This document shows, one piece after another, positions 33,376-41,872 of a DNA stretch of 64,000 bases (within the stretch, counting starts at the first letter, position 1; each line of letters starts with the position of its first letter). Source of the DNA: Kitasatospora sp. MAP12-44. Its GTDB lineage: Bacteria; Actinomycetota; Actinomycetes; Streptomycetales; Streptomycetaceae. The position numbers and the translations under genes are program-made. The DNA is taken from the NCBI RefSeq assembly GCF_029892095.1, contig NZ_JARZAE010000004.1:186001-250000 (forward strand), in the 5' to 3' direction. The notes below the pieces were generated by a model. The model had not been told where the DNA came from, did not search any database, and saw nothing but the letters and a program-made list of their open reading frames with translations.

Positions 33376-34553
33376 GCGCCGCCGAATATGAAGCCGAGTA
33401 TGAACCGGCGTTGGCCGAGGTCCTGGAGATCGCGCGCGAACACGCCGAGCGGGTCGACCGGGAAGCCGTCTTCCCCGCCGAGAGCATGGCCGCGCTGCGG
33501 ACCTCCGGCCTGCTGGGGATGTTCGTGCCCTGCCGGTACGGGGGGCTGGGCGATGACCTTCACTCCTACGCGCGGATAGCGGGTCGGCTCGCGGCGGCGT
33601 GCATGTCGACCGCTGCGATCTGGACGATGCACGCGTTCCAGGTGGAGGGGCTGTCACGCTTCGCCGGAGACCGGCTGCGGCAGACCGTCCTGCCCGCCAT
33701 CGCCGAGGGAAAGATCTATCTCGCCTCGGTCACGACGGAGGCACGCAAGGGAGCCGACCTGTTCACGGCCGAGGCCGCGCTCGCCCGGCGCGACGGGCTG
33801 GCCTGCTTCGAGCGGGACGCGCCGGTGGTCACCGGAGGACGACACGCCGACGCCTTCCTCATCACCCTCCGCTCCACGCCTGAGGCGCAGCCGCACGAGG
33901 TGAGCCTGGTGTACGCCGAGCGCGAGCAGCTGCGGATCAGTGAGCACGGGGCCTGGGACCCGATGGGTATGCGGGGCACCGAGAGCGTGGGGCTGACGAT
34001 CTCAGGATCGGTGCCGCTCGACCAAGTGGTGGGCCGGCCAGGGCGGTTCGAGGACATCGCCAGGGACAGCATGATCCCGCTCGCTCACGTGGGCTGGTCC
34101 GCCTGCTGGCTGGGGGCGGCCCACGGCGCGTTCTCCGACCTGCTGCGGTGGCTTCGGTCTCCCGAGCGGCGCGGCGGTCCCGACGTTCATTCGGAGCTCG
34201 TGCGGGAACGGCTGGCCCGGATCAGGGTGGACCTCGATCTCGTGAGCGCCTACCTCACGCGCCTGTGCGACGAACTCACGGCCGCTCGCTCGGCGGGACG
34301 GTCGTGGTCCGACGCCCGCACCCGTCTTCGGGTGAACACGCTGAAACTCGCGGCGTCGGAGCTGACGTTCCAAGCGGCCGACAGCATGGTTCAGCTCGCC
34401 GGGATGAACGGCGGCTACAGCCGGCTCGCGCCCCTCAAATTCGAGCGCCACTTCCGTGACCTGCGATCTGCCCGGCTCAACCATTCCAACGACCGTATGT
34501 GGCCGGCCACGGGAGCTCTCACGTTGCTGGACCCGAAAGTCACTCTGCTCTAG
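33372..34553 (+). CDS. Acyl-CoA dehydrogenase-like flavoprotein (acting on carrier-bound substrate)
   Basis: Protein of 393 residues of the acyl-CoA dehydrogenase fold. FVPCRYGGLGDDLHSYARIAGRLAAAC and IYLASVTTEARKG are the N-terminal and middle segments; WDPMGMRGTESVGLTISG is the FAD-contact block; SELTFQAADSMVQLAGMNGGY is the C-terminal helical block. In PigA/RedW-type systems such enzymes oxidise carrier-bound prolyl to pyrrolyl groups; by analogy, this one may oxidise the aminoacyl thioester made by the adjacent ligase. The usual catalytic Glu could not be placed with confidence. ATGA overlap with the carrier protein. Confidence 0.82.
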   Translation: MSAAEYEAEYEPALAEVLEIAREHAERVDREAVFPAESMAALRTSGLLGMFVPCRYGGLGDDLHSYARIAGRLAAACMSTAAIWTMHAFQVEGLSRFAGDRLRQTVLPAIAEGKIYLASVTTEARKGADLFTAEAALARRDGLACFERDAPVVTGGRHADAFLITLRSTPEAQPHEVSLVYAEREQLRISEHGAWDPMGMRGTESVGLTISGSVPLDQVVGRPGRFEDIARDSMIPLAHVGWSACWLGAAHGAFSDLLRWLRSPERRGGPDVHSELVRERLARIRVDLDLVSAYLTRLCDELTAARSAGRSWSDARTRLRVNTLKLAASELTFQAADSMVQLAGMNGGYSRLAPLKFERHFRDLRSARLNHSNDRMWPATGALTLLDPKVTLL

Positions 34554-34571
34554 GCGCAGGAGGAGACGAGC

Positions 34572-35813
34572 ATGCACGAGTACACGATTCCGCTGAGCCG
34601 GCGGGTTCCGCTGCGACTCACCGGAGAGCTGTCGAAGCGCGTGTTCTTCGTATCCGAGGCCATCGACAGCTTCGAGCTGCTCGAAGAGACCGAAGGCGGG
34701 TCCACGGCCGTCTGCGCGGTGCGCATCGCCACGCGTGCCCCGTTGGACGAGGCAGCGATGCGGCGCAAGCTGAATCAGCTGGTCTCCGACGAGATCGTTC
34801 CGCAGCGTTCCGTGAAGGAACACCGGATCTGGCGATCCCGACACGCCGCGACAACCCACGACGATGCGTTCGAGAGCATGATCGACCAGGGGGTGGCCAT
34901 CGCTTCGGGCGAGGGCCAGTTCGGATTCAGGGAGCCGTTCCCCGCTCTGATCGCCCATCTGGACGGAGTCTTCCGGGCCGCCGCGCAGCGCTCGTTCGGT
35001 GCGCTGGAACACAGCTACCCCAGTCTCATTCCAACCGGGGTACTCGCTCGCAGCGGCTATCTCGCGTCGTTCCCGCAGTTCCTGATGTTCGCCGGAAGGC
35101 TGCACGGCGAGCTGGATTCCTATAAGGACTTCGTTGCGCAGGTCAGCCGCGATGCCCCGGCCGAGGACGCCGGCGCGGCCATGTCGCAAGCCCTGGCCGT
35201 GCACAGTACGCACTCGGGTTACACGCTGTCCCCGGCTGTGTGCTATCACACCTACGAGCAGCACGTCGGGCAGCGCCTCGGCGCCGAGCTGGTAGCGGTC
35301 ACGGCGCGTGGTACCTGCTTCCGACACGAATCGCGATACCACCGGTCGCTGGAGCGTCTGTGGGAGTTCACCATGCGCGAGGTGGTGTTCATCGGGACCG
35401 ACGACCGTGTCACGGAGGCGAGAAGCTCGTTCATGCACGAGGTGTTCGCCGCCATCGAGGGGCTCGGCCTCGCAGGCCATGCGGAGACCGCCAGCGACCC
35501 GTTCTTCTGCGATGCCAAAACCGCTGAGAAGATCTGGACTCAGCGCCTCCTGCAGCTGAAGCACGAGTTGATTCTCCCGGTCGCGGGTGGTCGCTCCGTC
35601 GCTGCCGTGTCCTTCAATGCGCACGGCAGTTCGCTGGGTGAGGCGTTCGCCATCAGGACTCCGGACGGCGAGGTCGCCCATACCGGCTGTGTCGCCTTCG
35701 GCCTCGAACGCCTCGCGTACGCCTTCGTGTGCCAGCACGGCCTCGATCCGACCGGCTGGCCGGAGGCGGTCCGCCGGTCGGTCGCCGCGAGCCCAGGTCA
35801 CGACCGCGAGTAG
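34572..35813 (+). CDS. Class II aminoacyl-tRNA synthetase-like amino acid:carrier protein ligase
   Basis: Protein of 413 residues resembling the atypical SerRS-like family that loads amino acids on carrier proteins rather than on tRNA. The motif 2-like strand is TCFRHESRYHRSLERLWEF, reported in pieces; EFTMREVVFIGT follows, and motif 3 reads GCVAFGLERLAYAF. There is no tRNA-binding coiled coil. Characterised relatives activate Gly or Ala with ATP and transfer it to a phosphopantetheine arm. With the carrier protein and flavoprotein just upstream it forms a loading-oxidation trio. ATG at 34572 follows GGAGGAGA. Confidence 0.82.
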   Translation: MHEYTIPLSRRVPLRLTGELSKRVFFVSEAIDSFELLEETEGGSTAVCAVRIATRAPLDEAAMRRKLNQLVSDEIVPQRSVKEHRIWRSRHAATTHDDAFESMIDQGVAIASGEGQFGFREPFPALIAHLDGVFRAAAQRSFGALEHSYPSLIPTGVLARSGYLASFPQFLMFAGRLHGELDSYKDFVAQVSRDAPAEDAGAAMSQALAVHSTHSGYTLSPAVCYHTYEQHVGQRLGAELVAVTARGTCFRHESRYHRSLERLWEFTMREVVFIGTDDRVTEARSSFMHEVFAAIEGLGLAGHAETASDPFFCDAKTAEKIWTQRLLQLKHELILPVAGGRSVAAVSFNAHGSSLGEAFAIRTPDGEVAHTGCVAFGLERLAYAFVCQHGLDPTGWPEAVRRSVAASPGHDRE

Positions 35814-35863
35814 ACCACCGGTGCGCGCTCGCTCGCTTGGCCCGTCGTCAGCTGGGTCCGTCG

Positions 35864-36787
35864 TCAGCGCGCGTCCTGCGGCTTACGCCAGATCATCATC
35901 TCGGTCGCCGGGACAAGCTCGGTGAAGCGATTGTCGGGCGACACCTCCTGCAAGACCGCCCGCAGGTCCTGTTCGAAGTCCGCCAGCCTGTCTCCGAACA
36001 GGTGCGGCACCGAGTTGGACAGCGAATACACCCACGCCACGATGTCGTCCGCGCTGCGCTCGACCATCTGCCCGGCGGCGACCACGTGCCGCTCGAAGTC
36101 CACGAATCCGGCTCGCGCGAGGACCAGGTCCTCGCGGTTCGGCGTGCCATTGCGAATCGTTCCCTGCCCCGCACGGCGCACCGAGCCGAGATACCGCGCC
36201 ACCAGCTCGCGGATCTCCGCCTTGGGCGGAGCGGGGTGTGGGGCGGATTCCGGCAGCGGCAGCGGCACGGATTCGCCGGACTTGTCCTTGAGGTCACTCA
36301 TATGGACGAACGCGCCGCCGGGCTCCAGCATCGCGAACACGGCCGCGGCGACCTGGTCACGGTCCATCCAGTGGAACGAGTTGGCGAACACCGCGGCCCG
36401 GAACACCCCGAGGCCCGCGGGCAGATCCTCGGCCCGTACGGCGACCCAGCGCGCGTTCGTCACCTCGCGCAGCGCCGCCTGCCGCTGCGCTTCGGCCAGC
36501 ATGTCCTCGTCCGGGTCAAGCCCGACCACCTCGCCGAACACCGGCGCCAGGGCGAGCGTGACGTTCCCGGGGCCGCAACCGACATCGAGGAGCCGTCCGG
36601 TGCCGTCCAGCTCGAGGAGCTTCGTGAGCGCGTCGACGAAGCCCGAAGCATAGGGAAGGCGTCCGCGCTCATAGTAGGTGGAAGCGCCTTTGAAGAGGGA
36701 ACTGTCCCACTGCCATCCGTCGATCATCGCTGGTCCACTCCATGAAACGGTGAATTCACCGGCCGGGGCGTGCGTGCCACTCGTCAC
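35864..36787 (-). CDS. Class I SAM-dependent methyltransferase (copy 3, paralogue of copy 1)
   Basis: Protein of about 307 residues. Motif I is LLDVGCGPGNVTLAL, the acidic residue is in VVGLDPDEDM, and ANSFHWMDRDQV plus VRRAGQGTIRNG repeat the signatures of the methyltransferase at 8077-8880. GTG at 36787 was chosen because GGAGGGG is five bases upstream; ATG 36727 is an alternative that starts right at MIDGWQW. Converges on the ligase gene and marks the right edge of the cluster. Confidence 0.83.
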   Translation of the reverse strand: MTSGTHAPAGEFTVSWSGPAMIDGWQWDSSLFKGASTYYERGRLPYASGFVDALTKLLELDGTGRLLDVGCGPGNVTLALAPVFGEVVGLDPDEDMLAEAQRQAALREVTNARWVAVRAEDLPAGLGVFRAAVFANSFHWMDRDQVAAAVFAMLEPGGAFVHMSDLKDKSGESVPLPLPESAPHPAPPKAEIRELVARYLGSVRRAGQGTIRNGTPNREDLVLARAGFVDFERHVVAAGQMVERSADDIVAWVYSLSNSVPHLFGDRLADFEQDLRAVLQEVSPDNRFTELVPATEMMIWRKPQDAR

Positions 36788-36957
36788 CAAAACCCCTCCA
36801 GGGTACCAGTCTTGACGATCCGTCCGACCACGAAGACATGCTCTGCAAGGACCCCCCGGGGGGATCGGACCTGTCGCCGGGCCAGCCGGCTCATCCCCGT
36901 CGCGGACGACTGACTGCCGCAGGAGCACCCCGCCCGGCCGGAACCTAGACTGAACGC

Positions 36958-38673
36958 ATGGTCCGTCTCAACGACGAGGTCGAGGCCTTGCTCCATGAGT
37001 ACTCCGACCTCATCCTGCTGACCGGCGGGGACGCCTTCCGGGCGCGCTCCTACGAGAAGGCCGCGCGGGCGGTCGGCGGCTACCACGAGGATCTCGCCCG
37101 CCTGGATGCCAAGGGGCTGCTGGAGATCCCGAACGTCGGCAAGTCCATCGCCGAAAAGATCACCGAGCAGCTGACAACCGGCCGGATCGGGGCCCTGGAG
37201 CAGTTGCGCGCCAAGGTGCCCGACGGTCTGCGCGAGATCATGGCGATCCCGACCGTCGGCCCCAAGAAGGCCGCGCTGATCCACCGCGAACTGGGCGTCT
37301 CGACCGTCGCCGAGCTGGTGGAGGCGGCCAGCAGCGATCGGCTGAACGACCTGCGCGGGCTCGGTGAGCGCACCGCGGAGAACATCCTGCACGGCATCGA
37401 GCAGTTGCGGCAGAACAGCGGGCGCACGTTGCTGAACGCCGCCACCGAGCTGGCCGAGTCGCTGGTGGGCGAACTGTCGCGGGTGCGGGGCTGTGTGCGC
37501 TGCGGCTACGCGGGCTCACTGCGCCGGATGCGCGAGACCGTCGGCGACCTCGACATCCTCGCCGCCGCCGAGGACTCCAGCGCCCTGATGGCTGCCATCA
37601 CCGACCACCCGGACACTGCCGAGGTGCTGGTCCACGGCAGCACCAAGACCTCGATCCGCACCAGCGGCGGCCTGCAGGTGGACCTGCGCGTCGTGCGACC
37701 CGAGGACTGGGGCGCGGCGCTGGTCTACTTCACCGGCTCCAAGGCACACAACATCAAGCTGCGCGCCCGGGCCGTCAAGGCCGGGCTCAAGCTCTCCGAG
37801 TACGGGCTGTTCCAGGTGGAGAGCGGCGAGAAACTGGTCTCGCGGACCGAGGAGGAGGTGTACGAGGCCCTCGGCCTGCCGTGGATCCCGCCCACCCTGC
37901 GCGAGGACCGCGGCGAGATCGAGGCCGGCCTGACGGGCGAGCTCCCCCAGCTGGTGACCGAGCGGGACATCCGTGGCGACCTGCACACCCACACCGACCT
38001 CACCGACGGCCTGGCTCCGCTGGAGGAGATGCTGGCGGCCGCCGGCGAGCGCGGCTACGCCTACTACGCGGTGACCGACCACGCTCCCAACCTCTACATG
38101 CAGCGGATGACCGAGTCGAAGATGCTCGCCCAGCGCGAGCAACTGCGGGCGCTGGGGATGCGTTTCGGCCGGATGCACCTGCTGCACGGCACCGAGCTCA
38201 ACATCGACCAGGACGGCGGTGTGGACTGGCCGGCCGAGTTCCTGGCCGGCTTCGACCTCTGCGTGGCGTCCATCCACTCGCACTTCAGGGCCGACCGCGA
38301 GCAGCAGACCCGCCGCCTGATCCGGGCCTGCGAGAACCCGCACGTGCAGATCATCGGCCATCCGACCACCCGGCAGCTGGGCCACCGACCCGCCATCGAC
38401 GTCGACCTCGACGCGGTCTACGCCGCCTGCGCCCGCACCGGCACCGCGTTGGAGGTCAACTCCTCGCCGGAGCGCCTCGACCTGGGCGACGAGCAGATCC
38501 TGGCCGCCCGGCGGCACGGCGTCCGCTTCGCGGTGAACACCGACGCCCACTCGATTCCGCACCTGGCCAACTTCCGCTACGGCGTCGGCACCGCCCAGCG
38601 CGGCTGGCTCACCAAGGACGAGGTCATCAACACCTGGCCACTCACCCGCCTGCGCCGCTTCCTGCGGCCCTGA
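36958..38673 (+). CDS. polX: DNA polymerase/3'-5' exonuclease PolX
   Basis: Protein of 571 residues. Helix-hairpin-helix motifs LLEIPNVGKSIAEKI and IPTVGPKKAAL lead into a polymerase X palm with YAGSLRRMRETVGDLDILAA and VDLRVV carrying the metal aspartates. The C-terminal PHP domain has GDLHTHTDLTDG, VTDHAP, HGTELNID, SIHSHFR, IGHPTTR and NTDAHSI. Bacterial PolX fills short gaps in base excision repair. Full length for the family; a housekeeping gene that marks the chromosome side of the cluster boundary. Confidence 0.95.
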   Translation: MVRLNDEVEALLHEYSDLILLTGGDAFRARSYEKAARAVGGYHEDLARLDAKGLLEIPNVGKSIAEKITEQLTTGRIGALEQLRAKVPDGLREIMAIPTVGPKKAALIHRELGVSTVAELVEAASSDRLNDLRGLGERTAENILHGIEQLRQNSGRTLLNAATELAESLVGELSRVRGCVRCGYAGSLRRMRETVGDLDILAAAEDSSALMAAITDHPDTAEVLVHGSTKTSIRTSGGLQVDLRVVRPEDWGAALVYFTGSKAHNIKLRARAVKAGLKLSEYGLFQVESGEKLVSRTEEEVYEALGLPWIPPTLREDRGEIEAGLTGELPQLVTERDIRGDLHTHTDLTDGLAPLEEMLAAAGERGYAYYAVTDHAPNLYMQRMTESKMLAQREQLRALGMRFGRMHLLHGTELNIDQDGGVDWPAEFLAGFDLCVASIHSHFRADREQQTRRLIRACENPHVQIIGHPTTRQLGHRPAIDVDLDAVYAACARTGTALEVNSSPERLDLGDEQILAARRHGVRFAVNTDAHSIPHLANFRYGVGTAQRGWLTKDEVINTWPLTRLRRFLRP

Positions 38674-38807
38674 CGAGGCCCGGCGAACGGGATGCCACGA
38701 TGACCAGCGCCCAGGACGACGATCTCCCGACCGTCCGCGATCCCTCGCGCAGAGCCGACGGGCGAGGGCATGATGTTCGTCAGGAGGACCGAGGAGGTTT
38801 CGGTGCC

Positions 38808-39341
38808 ATGGACATCTCGTTGACCACCGATCGGCTCGTCATCCGGGACTGGTCCCTCGACGACGCGGAAGCGGCGCTGGCGATCTACGGCTCCGCGGAC
38901 GTCGCGCGTTGGCTCACTCCGGCGATGGACCGCGTCGGCGACCTGGCGGCCATGCGCGCGGTGTTGCAGGCCTGGCACGAAGCGCAACCGAACCTGCCCC
39001 CGCCCCGAGGACGGTGGGCGGTGCAACTGCGGGACGACCAGACGGTCGTCGGCGGCCTCGGCATCCGACTGCTGCCGCCCTACGAGGACGACCTCGAGGT
39101 GAGCTGGCAACTGGCCCCCGGAGCGTGGGGGCACGGCTATGCGGCCGAAGCCGGCCGCGCCTTGATCGCTTGGGCGTTCACGCAGGACATCGAGGAAGTC
39201 TTCGCCGTCGCGCGCCCGAACAACGTTCGCGCCATCGCCATGGCGAAACGGCTCGGCATGCAGTGGGTCGGCGAGACCACCAAGTACTACGGACTCAGCC
39301 TGCAGGTCTACCGCATCCGCCCCAGCGACCTCCCCGACTGA
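38808..39341 (+). CDS. GNAT-family N-acetyltransferase (RimJ/RimL type)
   Basis: Protein of 177 residues. It begins with the TTDRLVIRDWSLDDAEA block and contains WQLAPGAWGHGYAAEAGRAL, the acetyl-CoA pyrophosphate loop, and NNVRAIAMAKRLGMQWVGE. Probably acetylates an amino group of a small molecule or protein N terminus. ATG at 38808 is preceded by GAGGAGG; an in-frame ATG at 38700 would add 36 residues of low family resemblance. Confidence 0.85.
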   Translation: MDISLTTDRLVIRDWSLDDAEAALAIYGSADVARWLTPAMDRVGDLAAMRAVLQAWHEAQPNLPPPRGRWAVQLRDDQTVVGGLGIRLLPPYEDDLEVSWQLAPGAWGHGYAAEAGRALIAWAFTQDIEEVFAVARPNNVRAIAMAKRLGMQWVGETTKYYGLSLQVYRIRPSDLPD

Positions 39342-39706
39342 CCGCCCGGGCGACGGATACCGCGGCCGGCGATCTGGCCGATCGGCCGCGTTCCCGTGCG
39401 CGTGCACGTGCGCGAGGCAATCACACGACGACACACGGTAGTTGGACGACACCAGCCTGTGCGATCGTCCATGGCGCCTACGATGCCCTGCCCATGCGCG
39501 CCGCGCCAGGACAGCCTGTGCCCAGGCTTGTGCCAGACAGGCGATCAGGCAGCAGCGTCCTGGCGGGCGCTCTCAGCCGTCCAGCAGGGCGCAGACGAAG
39601 TCCTCCTCGACGGGGCGCAGGTGCTGCAGCAGGTTCGGGTTGACCGTCTGGTTTCGCCCAGATGATGCGCGACCGCACCGGCCACCGGCTGACCTAGGCT
39701 GGGCGC
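39342..39706. other. Intergenic region with a possible gene remnant
   Basis: 365 bases between the GNAT and histidine kinase genes. On the minus strand, 39573-39662 translates as a plausible C terminus (…LLQHLRPVEEDFVCALLDG then stop) without any start or upstream part, so it may be the tail of a lost gene. Otherwise nothing recognisable. Confidence 0.3.
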
Positions 39707-41080
39707 ATGGCTGAGTCGTTGTCTTCCGTGGTCGCGGGCGGCGTGGTTGCGGGCGGCGTGGTTGCGGGTCGGTGGCGGCTGGGTGCCCGGTTCGCGGTGC
39801 GCTCGGGGCGCCGCACGCTTCTGGACTCGTTATACCTGCTGACCGCGCCGGTGAGTGCCGCGCTCGGCCTGCTGCTCGTGCTCAGCGGCCTGTGCGTCGG
39901 CGCGGTCGGCCTGCTGCTGCCGAGCGGGTCGTCGGTCATGACCGGTGCTCCGGAACTGGCGCGGTGGTCCGCCGACTTGGAACGGTGGCGGATCGCCAAG
40001 GTGCGTCCCCAGGTCGGCGGCTGTCTCCCGAGGCCGCGGTCGCGGTCGCGGTCGCGGGAGACAGCCGCCGCGTCCGACCCGGGGCTGTGGCTCGACGTGG
40101 CGCACACCGTCCTGGCGCTCCCCGTCGTTGTGGTCACGTGGGCGGTAACGGCGCTGTGGTGGTTCGTCGGCGTGGCTGCCGTCACGTCTCCCCTGCGCAG
40201 CCCGTACGCGACGCCCGGGTCACTGCGACCGCTGAACCTGTACGTGGGCAGTCCCCAATCCCACATCGCCTTGAGCCTGGGGCTGACGTCACCGGACGAG
40301 CGGTTCGCCTTCGCGGTCACGGTCGGCCTCCTCGTGTTGGCCACCCTGCCGCTGGTGACCCGCGTATGCGTCGCCGCCCAGGCCGGGCTGGGGAAGGCAC
40401 TGTTGTCCGACCTGTCGTCATTGCACCGCAGGATCAACGGGCTGGAGCAGGAACGGGACACCGCCCGCGCACAGACCGTCGCCGCGGTGACGGCCGAGGC
40501 GGCCGCGCTGCGCCGACTCGAACGCGATATTCACGACGGCCCCCAGCAGCGTCTGGTTCGCCTGGCGATGGAACTGGGCCGCGCCCAGCACCACTTCGAC
40601 AGCAGGCCGGAAGCCGCCCGGGAGGCACTCGCCGACGCGATCGTCCAGGCCCAGGAGACGCTGGAGGAGCTACGGGCCCTGTCGCGCGGCATCGCCCCGC
40701 CGATCCTCGCCGACCGCGGCCTGCACGCGGCGCTCTCCGCGCTGGCCGCGCGCTGTGTCGTACCCGCTGAGCTCGACCTCGGCCCCCTTGCCCGTCGGCC
40801 GGACGCCGCTGTCGAGACGGCCGCGTATTTCGTGGTCGCTGAGGCCCTGACCAACGTGGCCAAACACAGCCACGCCCACTGGTGCGCCATCGGAATGCGC
40901 CACGGCGAGGGAATCCTGCGGGTCTGGGTGACGGACGACGGCGTTGGCGGCGCGGCTATGGCCAAGGGACACGGCCTGCGGGGCCTGGACGACAGACTGC
41001 ACGCGGTCGGCGGCCGGCTGCGGGTAGCCAGCCCCGACGGTGGCCCGACGACGATCACTGGGGAACTGCCATGCAACTGA
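39707..41080 (+). CDS. Sensor histidine kinase (NarL-type, HisKA_3)
   Basis: Protein of 457 residues. Transmembrane segments at about 45-75, 130-155 and 205-225 belong to a short sensor region. The dimerisation-phosphorylation box is RRLERDIHDGPQQRLVRLAMEL with the phospho-His, followed by LRALSRGIAPPIL and the ATPase lobes YFVVAEALTNVAKHSHA, VWVTDDGVGG and GHGLRGLDDR. Partner of the response regulator downstream, with which it overlaps by 10 bases. Two repeats are notable: a VVAGG triplication at the N terminus and a hairpin-coding stretch at 40015-40070. Confidence 0.9.
   Translation: MAESLSSVVAGGVVAGGVVAGRWRLGARFAVRSGRRTLLDSLYLLTAPVSAALGLLLVLSGLCVGAVGLLLPSGSSVMTGAPELARWSADLERWRIAKVRPQVGGCLPRPRSRSRSRETAAASDPGLWLDVAHTVLALPVVVVTWAVTALWWFVGVAAVTSPLRSPYATPGSLRPLNLYVGSPQSHIALSLGLTSPDERFAFAVTVGLLVLATLPLVTRVCVAAQAGLGKALLSDLSSLHRRINGLEQERDTARAQTVAAVTAEAAALRRLERDIHDGPQQRLVRLAMELGRAQHHFDSRPEAAREALADAIVQAQETLEELRALSRGIAPPILADRGLHAALSALAARCVVPAELDLGPLARRPDAAVETAAYFVVAEALTNVAKHSHAHWCAIGMRHGEGILRVWVTDDGVGGAAMAKGHGLRGLDDRLHAVGGRLRVASPDGGPTTITGELPCN
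40015..40070. repeat. 16-bp inverted repeat inside the histidine kinase gene
   Basis: Arms CGGCGGCTGTCTCCCG (40015-40030) and its exact complement (40055-40070) flank 24 bases made mostly of CGGTCG units. The encoded loop is PRPRSRSRSRE, a low-complexity linker in the sensor region. Confidence 0.85.
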
Positions 41081-41814
41081 CCTCGGCCGAAACAGCTCCC
41101 GGAACAACTCCCGAAGCAGCTCTCGGAACAGCTGCCGAGGCATCGCAGACCCGCGCGGCCCGCAGTCCGCTGCGGATCGTCGTGGCTGATGATGCGGTGC
41201 TGCTGCGTGAAGGCATTGTCCGCCTGCTCACCGAGGACGGTCACCAGGTGGTGGCGGCGGTCGGTGACGGTCCGGCCTTGGTCGCAGCGGTGCTCGCACA
41301 CCGCCCGGACGTGTCGGTCGTCGATGTACGGATGCCACCGACCCATACGGACGAGGGCCTGCGCGCGGCGATCAGCGCCCGCGCACAGCTGCCCGGCACC
41401 CCCGTGCTGGTGCTCAGCCAGTATGTGGAGGTGTCCTACGCTGCCGAGCTGCTCGCGGACGGCTCCGGCGCGGTCGGCTACCTGCTGAAGGACCGGGTCG
41501 CCAGAGTCGAGGAGTTCCTGGATGCCCTGCACCGGGTCGCCCGTGGCGCGACGGTGCTCGACCCGCAGGTCGTCTCCCAGCTGCTGGCCGGGCAACGCCG
41601 CAACGACCCGCTGCAGGCACTGACCGCGCGTGAACGCCAGCTCTTGGCGCTGATGGCCGAAGGCCATTCCAACACCGCCATCGCCCGGCAACTGGCGCTC
41701 TCCAACAGTGCGGTGGAGAAGCACATCGGCAACGTCTTTGCCAAGCTCAGCCTGCCGCCCGACGACGCCCAGCACCGCCGGGTACTCGCCGTCCTCGCCT
41801 ACCTCGGCGCCTGA
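41071..41814 (+). CDS. LuxR/NarL-family response regulator
   Basis: Protein of 247 residues. The receiver domain has the acidic pair in IVVADDAVLLREG, the phospho-acceptor in VSVVDVRMPP, VLVLSQY and the lysine in YLLKDRV. The HTH domain is LTARERQLLALMAEGHSNTAIARQLALSNSAVEKHIGNVF, given here in short blocks: LTARERQLL and SAVEKHIGNVF. About 30 extra residues precede the receiver. It starts 10 bases before the kinase stop, so the pair is coupled. Target genes unknown; the neighbouring membrane protein is a candidate. Confidence 0.92.
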   Translation: MQLTSAETAPGTTPEAALGTAAEASQTRAARSPLRIVVADDAVLLREGIVRLLTEDGHQVVAAVGDGPALVAAVLAHRPDVSVVDVRMPPTHTDEGLRAAISARAQLPGTPVLVLSQYVEVSYAAELLADGSGAVGYLLKDRVARVEEFLDALHRVARGATVLDPQVVSQLLAGQRRNDPLQALTARERQLLALMAEGHSNTAIARQLALSNSAVEKHIGNVFAKLSLPPDDAQHRRVLAVLAYLGA

Positions 41815-41872
41815 CGCGCCTGCGTCCGATCCGGCTGACCCGGCTGATCCGGCTGATCCGCCATGAGGCGCG

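Noticed and set aside
36829..36875. CCCCCCGGGGGG palindrome upstream of polX
   Set aside because: Simple GC palindrome with no flanking symmetry; expected by chance at this GC content.
39573..39662. Minus-strand fragment ending LLQHLRPVEEDFVCALLDG
   Set aside because: Looks like a protein end but too short to assign and without start; noted only in the intergenic entry.
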